Position numbers and translations under genes: made by a program. Shown in pieces: positions 52,190 through 60,278 of a DNA stretch of 64,000 bases. Below the pieces are notes generated by a model, which was given only the letters and a program-made list of their open reading frames with translations, was not told where the DNA came from and searched no databases. The stretch comes from GCA-002708145 sp045562755 (GTDB lineage: Bacteria > Chloroflexota > Dehalococcoidia > Lucifugimonadales > Lucifugimonadaceae), in the NCBI GenBank assembly GCA_045562755.1, contig JBJKVF010000001.1, positions 86,291 to 150,290 on the forward strand. The letters are read 5' to 3'. Each line of letters opens with the position of its first letter. Position 1 is the stretch's first letter.

Positions 52190-53338
52190 TTAGTTTCTAA
52201 ACCTTAAGTTTTTTCTAGATAAGTCACTTATTTTTGTACAACCCATTAATTTCATGTCTCTTTCTAGCTCATCTCTATAAATGCCTAAAGCTTTTTCAAC
52301 CCCATCTTGTCCAGCCGCAGCAAGTGCATAAAGATACATTCTTCCACCAGCGCAAGCTTTAGCACCAATAGAGAGAGCCTTCAATATGTGCGTCCCCCTC
52401 TGAATTCCTCCCTCCATTATTACATCTATTTTGTCGCCTACAGCATCTACAATTTCAGCAATATGATCAAATGGAGAACGCGAACCATCTAATTGCCTTC
52501 CACCATGGTTTGAAACTATTATCCCATTACAACCAATATCTACAGCTTTTTTTGCATCCTCAACACTCATAACTCCTTTTAAAGCGAATTGTCCACCCCA
52601 TTTTGATTTGAGTTCCTCTGCATCTTTCCAGCTCATCGATTGATCTAGCATTTTACCAAAATAATCCCCTATTGAAGTAGCTACATTAGTAAGTTCGGTC
52701 ACATGATCTTTCAATAATGGTAATTCGAATTTTCCTTTGGTTAGATAATTTATTCCCCACATTGGTTTGGTAACATAACTAAACGCACTTGAAAGTGTTA
52801 TTCTAGGTGGTGATGTAAAACCTGTTCTAAAATCTCTTTCACGATTACCAGCTGTTATTGTATCTACTGTGAGAGCCAGAACATCAAAATTAGCCTCTTT
52901 TGCCTTTTCTACCATAGCATCATTTAGACCTTTGTCTTTGTGATAATAATATTGAAAAAGTTTGGGTGCATCTATTGGTTTTAATATATCCATACCAGTA
53001 GTAGAAAGAGTTGAAACACTAAACATTGTATTAAATTTTGCAGCAGCTCTTCCAACTGCTTTTTCACCATCATAATGAAAGAGTCTTTGTAAAGCAGTAG
53101 GGGAACAGTAAAAAGGTAAATCTAATTTTTTACCAAATACTGTAGTAGATAAGTCAATTTCTGATACATCTCTTAAAACATTAGGAACTAAATCTACATC
53201 ATCAAATGCTCTAGTATTTCTTCTATGAGTCATCTCATCATCCGCAGCTCCATCAATATAGTGGAAAACTGGAGAAGGGATCTTTTTTTTTGCTAATTTT
53301 CTAAAATCATGAAAGTTGTGACAGTGTTTTAGTTTCAT
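52190..53338 (-). CDS. FMN-dependent alpha-hydroxy-acid dehydrogenase/oxidase
   Basis: A 382-residue TIM-barrel flavoenzyme that oxidises an alpha-hydroxy acid such as L-lactate, glycolate or mandelate. 'FHYIDGAADDEMTHRRNTRAF' opens it, 'YYHKDKGL' and 'LTVDT' bind FMN, and 'IIVSNHGGRQLDGS' contains the catalytic His and the Arg pair. 'IMEGGIQRGTHILKALSIGAKA' holds the second phosphate loop. It starts 78 bases after the Gfo/Idh gene and may be the last gene of a three-gene run with it and the zinc dehydrogenase. Confidence 0.92.
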   Translation of the reverse strand: MKLKHCHNFHDFRKLAKKKIPSPVFHYIDGAADDEMTHRRNTRAFDDVDLVPNVLRDVSEIDLSTTVFGKKLDLPFYCSPTALQRLFHYDGEKAVGRAAAKFNTMFSVSTLSTTGMDILKPIDAPKLFQYYYHKDKGLNDAMVEKAKEANFDVLALTVDTITAGNRERDFRTGFTSPPRITLSSAFSYVTKPMWGINYLTKGKFELPLLKDHVTELTNVATSIGDYFGKMLDQSMSWKDAEELKSKWGGQFALKGVMSVEDAKKAVDIGCNGIIVSNHGGRQLDGSRSPFDHIAEIVDAVGDKIDVIMEGGIQRGTHILKALSIGAKACAGGRMYLYALAAAGQDGVEKALGIYRDELERDMKLMGCTKISDLSRKNLRFRN

Positions 53339-53416
53339 TGGTAAGTGTATCCATAAAAATTAATTACTTTTTTCATAATTATATGAATTTACCAAATAGT
53401 TTTCAATTACTTAAAC

Positions 53417-54466
53417 TTAGGAATGAGATATTTCAATCCATTTTGATTTATCGAATGATTCGTAGGCAGCATCAACAATTTCGGCTGCTTTTAAACCGTC
53501 ATAAAATGAGGTATCAACAATTTTTTGATTATTTTTCTTGATAGCTTCAACAAATAGAGAATAAGGTTGAGCATATTCATGCCCTGGATCTAACTGGTCT
53601 ATTGGCCCATTTTCTCCTGTTACACCCTGTATCAGATATCTGCCATTCGTTGCAATTTTTCCTTTTTCACCAGAAATTTCAATTCTAGGTGATGTTTTTC
53701 CATCCGGATCAGTTCCCCTAGATGCAAATGAGGTATGAACTACTGCAAAACCTCCGTTAGCCCATTCACATAAAAAACCTGATGCATCTGGTACATCTAC
53801 ATTTATTCCTTCTGGAAAGTCTGCTGTTGGCCTAGCTTTAGTTGTTGTGTCCAGTGTAGATACTATTCTTGAAATTTCTCCATTAATAAATCTAAGCATG
53901 TCAAAAACATGAATAAGCTCATAAACTGATCCACCACCAGATTTTGACTTAAATCTCCAAGCTAAAGTTTCAGGCCTTGCATCATATTGATGAGACATTC
54001 CCCACCATATATTTGCATGAAAAATTCTACCAACAAAATCGTTATCTAAGTATCTTTTGATTTTGCCTAAGGATGTATTTCCTCTTTGGTTAAAATTAGT
54101 TGAGTGAATAATTCCTTTTTGTTCTGCAGCATTGAGCATTATTTTACAATCATTAGCATTTAATGCTAATGGTTTTTCGCATAAAACATGTAGCCCCTTA
54201 TCAATTGCATTTATAGCTATTTCCTTATGAGAATCTGTAGGGGTAATAATTACTACTCCATCTAAGTTAGATTTATCTATCATTTCTAAATAATCAGTAT
54301 AGATGCTATCAATATTCCATTTTTTTTGAAAATTTGTTAATTTTTCTTTATTTTTTCTAGAGGCAGCCACTATTTCAACATCTTCAATTTCTGAAAAATA
54401 TTGCATGTGAGTTTCAGCAAACCCACCTGCGCCTATGATACCTAGTCGTACTTTTTTCAAATTCAT
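53417..54466 (-). CDS. Gfo/Idh/MocA family oxidoreductase
   Basis: An NAD(P)-dependent sugar or inositol dehydrogenase candidate of 349 residues. The nucleotide fold is 'IGAGGFAETHMQYF', and the family's 'EKPLALNANDCKIML' motif lies near residue 95. In the C-terminal domain 'GGGSVYELIHVFDMLRFINGE' brings the catalytic-region Asp and His. Substrate unknown. It is five bases after the zinc dehydrogenase gene on the same strand. Confidence 0.88.
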   Translation of the reverse strand: MNLKKVRLGIIGAGGFAETHMQYFSEIEDVEIVAASRKNKEKLTNFQKKWNIDSIYTDYLEMIDKSNLDGVVIITPTDSHKEIAINAIDKGLHVLCEKPLALNANDCKIMLNAAEQKGIIHSTNFNQRGNTSLGKIKRYLDNDFVGRIFHANIWWGMSHQYDARPETLAWRFKSKSGGGSVYELIHVFDMLRFINGEISRIVSTLDTTTKARPTADFPEGINVDVPDASGFLCEWANGGFAVVHTSFASRGTDPDGKTSPRIEISGEKGKIATNGRYLIQGVTGENGPIDQLDPGHEYAQPYSLFVEAIKKNNQKIVDTSFYDGLKAAEIVDAAYESFDKSKWIEISHS

Positions 54467-54470
54467 ATCC

Positions 54471-55598
54471 TTATATATTTGGAGTAACTACTGCTCTAGT
54501 AACCTTGCTTCCATCTTGATTTCCTAGCCATTCTGCAGTTTTGAAAGCTTTATCAATATCTTTCAAAGGAAATTCATGAGAAATTACATCCATTAGTGGA
54601 TATTTATCTTTTGTTCTAAGTAGGAAATCAATTGAATTAGGAATTATCCATGGATCATAATGTTGTATACCATAAAATCTTATTTGATTAGTAATAAATT
54701 TTGCCATATCTAATGATGCTTTTGATCCAGGCATTATATTCCCAATTTCTAGATATGTACCTCGCATTCTAACCATATCAACTCCTTCTTCAACAACATT
54801 TGGAAAACCTACTACTTCTACAACTTTATCTGCACCAATACCGTTTGTAAGTTCCATGACTCTATCAATTCTTGATTGAGGAGTGTCAAATTCATTCATG
54901 TCAATAATGTCCGTTGCACCGCACTGTAGTGCAAGATCCAATCGAGGTTTTTGACCATCTATGACTATTATTTTTGATGCACCTAATTCATTTGCTATTG
55001 CAGTTGCATTAACTCCTAAACCACCTGCTCCTTGAATTACTATATTATCTCCCAGCATGACACCTCCAATATGAAGTGCATCGTATACTTGTGCTAGAGC
55101 ACAGTTAATAGGTGCCGCTGAAGCGTTAGAAATTTCATCAGGTAATTTGAATATATAGTGAGGACTTCGTAGATAGTAATATTGAGCAAATCCTCCATTG
55201 CATACAGGCCATTCATCTAGGGGTTTTCTGCCTAGCCTAAACTTACATGCTCCAAATTCACCTCTTATACAGTTGTAACATTTTGCACAAGGGAAAAAAT
55301 ATGAAAAAGCTATTCTATCTCCTTCTTCTAATGGCCTTCTAAGTGAGTCAGTAGTAACTTTACTACCCATTGAAGCAACAGTACCCATCATCTCATGCCC
55401 AAATACAAAAGGATCTCTAGGATTTTTTTTTGTATCCATGCCATCGCCTCTCCAAATGTGTAAATCCGATCCACAAACACTTGTTGCTTCTACCTTTACT
55501 TGAATAGCATCATTTTCAAGATCTGGTAATGGCAATTCCCTAAACTCCCAACTTTCATTCGAATCATGCCAGACCGCAGATACTCCTGTTTTTCCCAT
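54471..55598 (-). CDS. Zinc-binding MDR-type dehydrogenase
   Basis: A 375-residue alcohol or polyol dehydrogenase. 'TSVCGSDLHIWRGDG' and 'FVFGHEMMG' give the catalytic zinc Cys and the His-Glu pair. The structural lobe has 'FFPCAKCYNCIRGEFGACKF' with four Cys. 'VIQGAGGLGVNA' is the cofactor loop, followed by 'VIDGQ'. It is not close to the ADH at 6237. Its place ahead of a Gfo/Idh and an FMN enzyme suggests stepwise oxidation of a hydroxylated carbon source. Confidence 0.88.
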   Translation of the reverse strand: MGKTGVSAVWHDSNESWEFRELPLPDLENDAIQVKVEATSVCGSDLHIWRGDGMDTKKNPRDPFVFGHEMMGTVASMGSKVTTDSLRRPLEEGDRIAFSYFFPCAKCYNCIRGEFGACKFRLGRKPLDEWPVCNGGFAQYYYLRSPHYIFKLPDEISNASAAPINCALAQVYDALHIGGVMLGDNIVIQGAGGLGVNATAIANELGASKIIVIDGQKPRLDLALQCGATDIIDMNEFDTPQSRIDRVMELTNGIGADKVVEVVGFPNVVEEGVDMVRMRGTYLEIGNIMPGSKASLDMAKFITNQIRFYGIQHYDPWIIPNSIDFLLRTKDKYPLMDVISHEFPLKDIDKAFKTAEWLGNQDGSKVTRAVVTPNI

Positions 55599-55673
55599 TA
55601 TTGTTACTCCCTAAATCGATTTATAAATATTTATTATTATTTATACTATATTTATTCTTCTTGTAAATAGATG

Positions 55674-55679
55674 TATAGT
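55674..55679 (+). promoter_or_regulatory. Candidate -10 box for a leaderless threonine synthase mRNA
   Basis: TATAGT ends seven bases before the ATG at 55687, so an mRNA starting at the usual distance would begin at or next to the start codon. No Shine-Dalgarno is seen there and no good -35 box upstream. The evidence is weak. Confidence 0.22.
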
Positions 55680-55686
55680 TTTATTA

Positions 55687-56769
55687 ATGAAACATTGCTT
55701 AATTTGTGTAAATTGTAAAAAGAAATTTCAGCCCAGTATTTTTACTCTGAAATGTTATGACTGTGATTCTGTATTAAAGGTAGAGTATAAAACCCATCCT
55801 AAAGATGAATTTTCTATGCTAGATTCTTTATTCGGCTTGGAGGTTACTTCATTAGGAGATGGGAATACACCCATAATTCCTCTATGTAATCTTGGAAAAA
55901 AAATCGATCATAATTATGTTTATGCAAAACTTGAATTTTTATCTCCAACGGGATCATTTAAAGATAGAGGTTCTAATATTTTGCTAAATGTGGCTAAGAA
56001 ATTTGGTGTAAGTGAATTTATTGAGGATTCTTCTGGTAATGCAGGTGCATCTCTAGCAGCATATGCAAGTTTTATGAATATTAAAGCTAATATTTTTGTT
56101 CCTGCTATAGCATCTGAAGCTAAGAAAAAACAAATTCAGGTATATGGAGCGAAAATATTTCCTGTTGAAGGTTCAAGAAATGATACTACAATTTCAGCAA
56201 TCAAATATGCAAATGATAATGATATTTTATACTTGTCTCACAATTTAAGTCCCTATTTCAGTGAAGGTATGAAAAATGTTACTTATGAAATAATAAAACA
56301 GGATTTATTGTTTGATCATGTGGTTTTGCCAGTTGGAAATGGTTCATTACTACTTGGCATGTACTCTGCTTACAATTCTTTATATAAACTAGGTATAATA
56401 AAAAAAATACCTAAATTCCATGGAATTCAATCCGAGTCAGTCAGTCCGCTTTATAACTATTTTTACTCATTACCGTGGAATATTAATCAAGCTCTTCCAA
56501 CTTTAGCTAGCGGGATTGCAGTATCTAATCCGCCAAGAATTTTTGAAATGTCAGAAACTATTAGAAAATCTAAAGGTGTGGTTATGAAGGTAAAAGAAAA
56601 AGATATGACTTACTGGAAAAATTATTTGTCAAAAAATGAAGGTTTATATGTTGAAGTTACATGCTCAGCTGCTTTAGCAGGTTTAAATAAATTATTGGAA
56701 GAAAAAATAATAAATTCAGATGAAAAAGTTCTAATCCCACTTACTGGAACTGGTCTAAAAGAGACTTAA
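55687..56769 (+). CDS. Threonine synthase-like PLP enzyme with zinc ribbon
   Basis: A 360-residue PLP lyase of the threonine synthase type. An N-terminal zinc ribbon with Cys pairs ('CVNC' and 'CYDC') precedes the PLP domain, whose lysine lies in 'SPTGSFKDRG'. 'EDSSGNAGASLAAYA' and 'VLPVGNGSLLLGMY' contact the cofactor, and 'PLTGTGLKET' ends the chain. It differs strongly from the threonine synthase at 4000-5190, so the two are not recent copies. This one may use another amino-acid substrate, or one may have replaced the other. No hom or thrB gene is near. Confidence 0.85.
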   Translation: MKHCLICVNCKKKFQPSIFTLKCYDCDSVLKVEYKTHPKDEFSMLDSLFGLEVTSLGDGNTPIIPLCNLGKKIDHNYVYAKLEFLSPTGSFKDRGSNILLNVAKKFGVSEFIEDSSGNAGASLAAYASFMNIKANIFVPAIASEAKKKQIQVYGAKIFPVEGSRNDTTISAIKYANDNDILYLSHNLSPYFSEGMKNVTYEIIKQDLLFDHVVLPVGNGSLLLGMYSAYNSLYKLGIIKKIPKFHGIQSESVSPLYNYFYSLPWNINQALPTLASGIAVSNPPRIFEMSETIRKSKGVVMKVKEKDMTYWKNYLSKNEGLYVEVTCSAALAGLNKLLEEKIINSDEKVLIPLTGTGLKET

Positions 56770-56773
56770 TAAA

Positions 56774-57727
56774 TTATTCACTATAAGATAATCTAAAACC
56801 TAAGTTTCCTGTCGAAGAGTCCGGAGAGTTTTGTGTTCTAGCAGAATTTCTGTAACGATTACAATAAGAATTGTGGCATAAGTAAGACCCCCCTTTCATA
56901 GTCTTAGTAGTGCCCGTAGATGGCCCTTTAGGATTCACTCTAGTCTCTTTTTTGTTAGGTTGATGAAATGATGTAGAAAACCAATCACTGCACCATTCCC
57001 ATACGTTCCCCGATGTATCATAAATATTGAAGTTATTAGGTTCAAACTGGTCAACTGGAGATGTGCCTAGCCAACCATCTTTTAATGAATTCAATTCAGG
57101 GAATTTTCCATTCCATATGTTGCACTTTTTATATATTTCTTTATCTTCATTTCCCCAGGGAAAATTTTTGTTAACTAGTCCACCTCGTGCAGCCATCTCC
57201 CATTCAGCCTCAGTTGGAATTTTTTTTCCTATCCATTTTGCATAAGCATTCACATCATTCCATGAGATATGTACAACAGGATGATTTTCTATTCCTTCTA
57301 TATTTGAGTCTGGTCCATATGGACGTTTCCAACTTGCATTATCAACTTTCCACCACCAAGGAGCATCATGTACTGATTCAGAAATATTTTTTTTTGTTTC
57401 TTGAGAAATTAATTGGTAAAAAACAAAAGACCATCCAAATTTTTCAGCCTCAGTGATATATCCTGTTGAGGAAATAAAATTTTCAAAGTCTAAGTTTGTT
57501 ACTGGATATTGGTCTATATAAAATTTCGAAACATTAATTTCTCTAATTGGCCCCTCACCATCAAAAGAAAAAGCTTTCTCATAATCAGTACCCATTAGAA
57601 AATTATCTTGATCAATTAATATCATTTTTTCAGAATTGGTTTTAGGTTTTCCAGAAAAATTTATATTTTTTATAGAGCTATTATTTTTAGAAGTATCATT
57701 TGGGGAACAACATTTTTTTTCAGACAT
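56774..57727 (-). CDS. Formylglycine-generating enzyme (sulfatase maturase)
   Basis: Converts an active-site Cys of sulfatases to formylglycine with oxygen and copper. The 317-residue FGE fold is clear: 'FLMGTDYEKAFSFDGEGP', 'FYIDQYPVTNLDFENF', 'HPVVHISWNDVNAYAKW', 'PTEAEWEMAARGG' and 'NVWEWCSDWF'. The catalytic pair is present as Cys284 and Cys289 in 'LCHNSYCNRYR', the same spacing as Cys336 and Cys341 of human SUMF1. The N terminus begins 'MSEKKCCSP'. A sulfatase with the matching target motif is 2.5 kb away. It follows the aminotransferase gene by ten bases. Confidence 0.93.
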   Translation of the reverse strand: MSEKKCCSPNDTSKNNSSIKNINFSGKPKTNSEKMILIDQDNFLMGTDYEKAFSFDGEGPIREINVSKFYIDQYPVTNLDFENFISSTGYITEAEKFGWSFVFYQLISQETKKNISESVHDAPWWWKVDNASWKRPYGPDSNIEGIENHPVVHISWNDVNAYAKWIGKKIPTEAEWEMAARGGLVNKNFPWGNEDKEIYKKCNIWNGKFPELNSLKDGWLGTSPVDQFEPNNFNIYDTSGNVWEWCSDWFSTSFHQPNKKETRVNPKGPSTGTTKTMKGGSYLCHNSYCNRYRNSARTQNSPDSSTGNLGFRLSYSE

Positions 57728-57737
57728 AATTATCTCA

Positions 57738-58922
57738 CTAACTATTAATTTGCTTTATTACCTGATTAAACCCATCTAAAGATCCTTCTATTACCCAATC
57801 ATCAACACAATATGATGCTCTAAAAAAACCTTTAGTTCCAAAGCCTATTCCAGGTACAACAAGTACAAGTTCGTTTTGTAAAATTTTAACAAATTCTTCA
57901 TCATTAGGAATAGGAGACTTAGGAAAAAGATAAAAAGCTCCATCTGGTTTTATGCAATCATATCCAATTTTAACAAGATTGTTGTATAGTAAATTTCTTT
58001 TTTTTCGATAAATATTTACATCCACTACTTCGTCTTGAAGTTTAGAAACAACTCTCTGCATTAATGCCGGTGCATTAACAAAGCCTAATGTTCTCAATGA
58101 AAATATAATAGCATCAATGAGTTTTGTTTTATAATTATAATTTGGGTTTACTGCTATGTAGCCTATTCGTTCTCCAGCTAGTCCTAGATCTTTTGAATGG
58201 GATGTTGCTACGATTGATCTTTCGTGATGCTTATATATAAAAGGATATTTTTCATCTGAATATATTATCTTTCTATATGGTTCATCTGATATGAGAAAGA
58301 TATTAGATGAAAATTTTTTTTCGGCATTTTTGATGATTTCACACATTTTTTCTAAAACTTTTTCTGGATAAATCACTCCACTTGGGTTATTAGGAGAATT
58401 AATTATTACTGCCTTAGTTCTTTTACTTATAATTTTTTCTAGATTGTTTAGATTTGGCATCCAATTTTCATCGGAGTCACACACTATATATTTACCATTC
58501 TGATGCTCAATATAAAAAATATATTCTGCAAAAAAAGGTGAGATTATTATTACTTCATCCTCTGAATCTAATATAGATCTAAGTATCGTATTAATCGCGC
58601 CTGCTGCTCCTACTGTCATCACAATATCTGAAGCTGTAAAAGGGAAACCTGATTCTTTTGCTATTGATTTAGCTATTTGTTCTCTTACTTCAACAAAACC
58701 TGCATTTGGCATATATTTATGGACATTTTTTTCATTAGAACTACTTAGTTCATTTAAGATTCGGAAAAATTTCTCTGGAGGATTTACAAATGGATTTCCC
58801 AAAGATAAATCAAAAACATTTTTTTCTCCATGAGTCTTCTTCATCTCTATACCCTGCTCAAACATTTTTCTTATCCATGAGCTATTTTCCATTTGTTCAA
58901 TGACTTTTTTTGATATATTCAT
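57738..58922 (-). CDS. PLP-dependent class I/II aminotransferase
   Basis: A 394-residue fold-type I aminotransferase. 'VFDLSLGNPFVNPP' opens the conserved part, 'VGAAGAINTILRSIL' follows, 'NSPNNPSGVIYPEKV' contains the substrate Asn, and 'SHSKDLGLAGERIGYI' the PLP lysine. 'FRASYCV' near the end holds the carboxylate-binding Arg. Likely an aspartate or aromatic amino acid type; specificity is not clear. It lies between the RDD membrane protein and the formylglycine-generating enzyme with gaps of 5 and 10 bases. Confidence 0.88.
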   Translation of the reverse strand: MNISKKVIEQMENSSWIRKMFEQGIEMKKTHGEKNVFDLSLGNPFVNPPEKFFRILNELSSSNEKNVHKYMPNAGFVEVREQIAKSIAKESGFPFTASDIVMTVGAAGAINTILRSILDSEDEVIIISPFFAEYIFYIEHQNGKYIVCDSDENWMPNLNNLEKIISKRTKAVIINSPNNPSGVIYPEKVLEKMCEIIKNAEKKFSSNIFLISDEPYRKIIYSDEKYPFIYKHHERSIVATSHSKDLGLAGERIGYIAVNPNYNYKTKLIDAIIFSLRTLGFVNAPALMQRVVSKLQDEVVDVNIYRKKRNLLYNNLVKIGYDCIKPDGAFYLFPKSPIPNDEEFVKILQNELVLVVPGIGFGTKGFFRASYCVDDWVIEGSLDGFNQVIKQINS

Positions 58923-58927
58923 ATTTA

Positions 58928-59428
58928 TTACTTCTTTTTGCTTTTGAATAAGTTAAGAAAAAATGGCAATTTTGATTTCTTGTCATTTTTTACTACATAT
59001 GTACCAGCGATCTTATCATGCCAACCTTGATTTTCCTTATCAAATATAATCCATACTATACCTATTCCAAATGATATATATGAAACAAATTTACCTACCA
59101 TTTCTCTTGGTATTGAAGCTGGTCCAGGAGGTTTACCATCTTTCATCACAACCATTATACCTGCTACCCATTTTCCTGGAGTTCTTCCCCATATGATTGT
59201 GGGTATAACAAAATATCCAAAGAGCACTAAAATATCTTGAGTTGCTGCATCTTCATGAAATAATTTATTCCCAGATATTGGACCAAAAGTATATATTATG
59301 ATGAATATTAATCCCAAATCTATCATAAAAGCATATAGACGACTAATAAGTCCAGCTATTTTTAAGTCAGATAATTTATGTGATGATTTAGTAATTTTTT
59401 CTTTTTTATTTTGATTTTTTTTATTCAT
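58928..59428 (-). CDS. RDD family membrane protein
   Basis: A 166-residue membrane protein with the RDD fold, named for an Arg and two Asp. Here the Arg is in 'ISRLYAFMIDLGLIF' with the Asp of the same helix, and 'GRTPGKWVAGIMVV' is the conserved middle. Its end is 'KENQGWHDKIAGTYVV', the second signature Asp region. About three helices are predicted, with basic N and C termini. RDD proteins have no settled function; some are proposed as ion carriers. It starts the aminotransferase-FGE cluster. Confidence 0.88.
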   Translation of the reverse strand: MNKKNQNKKEKITKSSHKLSDLKIAGLISRLYAFMIDLGLIFIIIYTFGPISGNKLFHEDAATQDILVLFGYFVIPTIIWGRTPGKWVAGIMVVMKDGKPPGPASIPREMVGKFVSYISFGIGIVWIIFDKENQGWHDKIAGTYVVKNDKKSKLPFFLNLFKSKKK

Positions 59429-59496
59429 ATTTGTATTGTAAGATAATTAGTATATAAAAATAAACTTAATTTACATTTATAAAAGAGGAGAAATTT

Positions 59497-60270
59497 ATGA
59501 CTGGGCGTATTAATAATAAAGTTGCCTTGATAACGGGAGCAGGTTCTGGTATTGGCAAAGCTTGCTCTCTACTTTTTTCAAAGCACGGTGCTAAATTATC
59601 TCTTGCTGATGTAAATGATGATTTAATTAGTGATCTTTCTGAAAAAATTAATTCTACTGGTGGAGAGAGTTTTATTTCTAATACTGATGTAACTTCTAAT
59701 GATCAGTGTAAATTATTAGTTGAAAAGACCTATGAAAAATATGGTAGGTTAGATATTTTGGTTAATAGTGCTGGGGTTACACCAAGATATGCTCCTGAAG
59801 ATTGGGATTTTGAAAAAAAATGGGACTGGGTAATTGATGTTAATTTAAAAGGAAGCATGATGATGTCATATCATTCAATAAGGAAAATGAAATTAAATCA
59901 TAGTGGATCAATAATTAATCTAGCTTCTATTATAGGCTTAGTTGGTTATGCTCAAGGTCTTAGTGATGGATTTAATCCTTACCCTCATTCAAAAGGGGGG
60001 ATAGTTCAGATGACTAGAGACATGGCTGTTGCATTTGGTAAAAGTGGAGTGAGAGTTAATTCACTATGTCCTGGTTTTACATATACTCCCTTAACCAAAA
60101 CCCTAACAGATGACTCAGATGAACATCAAAGACTTCTTTCTCTTCATCCAATGGGAAGGCTTGGCGAGGTTGGAGAAATTGCAAACGCTGCTTTATTTTT
60201 AGCATCTGATGAATCTTCATTTATAACTGGAATTAATATGCCTGTAGATGGTGGGTATACAGCTCAGTAA
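59497..60270 (+). CDS. Short-chain dehydrogenase/reductase
   Basis: A 257-residue SDR with AGAGGAG-type ribosome site directly before ATG. The loop reads 'TGAGSGIGKA' and is followed by 'LADVN', which favours NAD. 'NLASIIGLVG' carries Ser and 'YPHSK' the Tyr-Lys pair. An insert 'GYAQGLSDGFNPYPH' between them is longer than usual. It is convergent with the sulfatase gene at a gap of 8 bases, so it interrupts the strand shared by sulfatase and its maturase. Substrate not known. Confidence 0.88.
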   Translation: MTGRINNKVALITGAGSGIGKACSLLFSKHGAKLSLADVNDDLISDLSEKINSTGGESFISNTDVTSNDQCKLLVEKTYEKYGRLDILVNSAGVTPRYAPEDWDFEKKWDWVIDVNLKGSMMMSYHSIRKMKLNHSGSIINLASIIGLVGYAQGLSDGFNPYPHSKGGIVQMTRDMAVAFGKSGVRVNSLCPGFTYTPLTKTLTDDSDEHQRLLSLHPMGRLGEVGEIANAALFLASDESSFITGINMPVDGGYTAQ

Positions 60271-60278
60271 ACTTGCAC

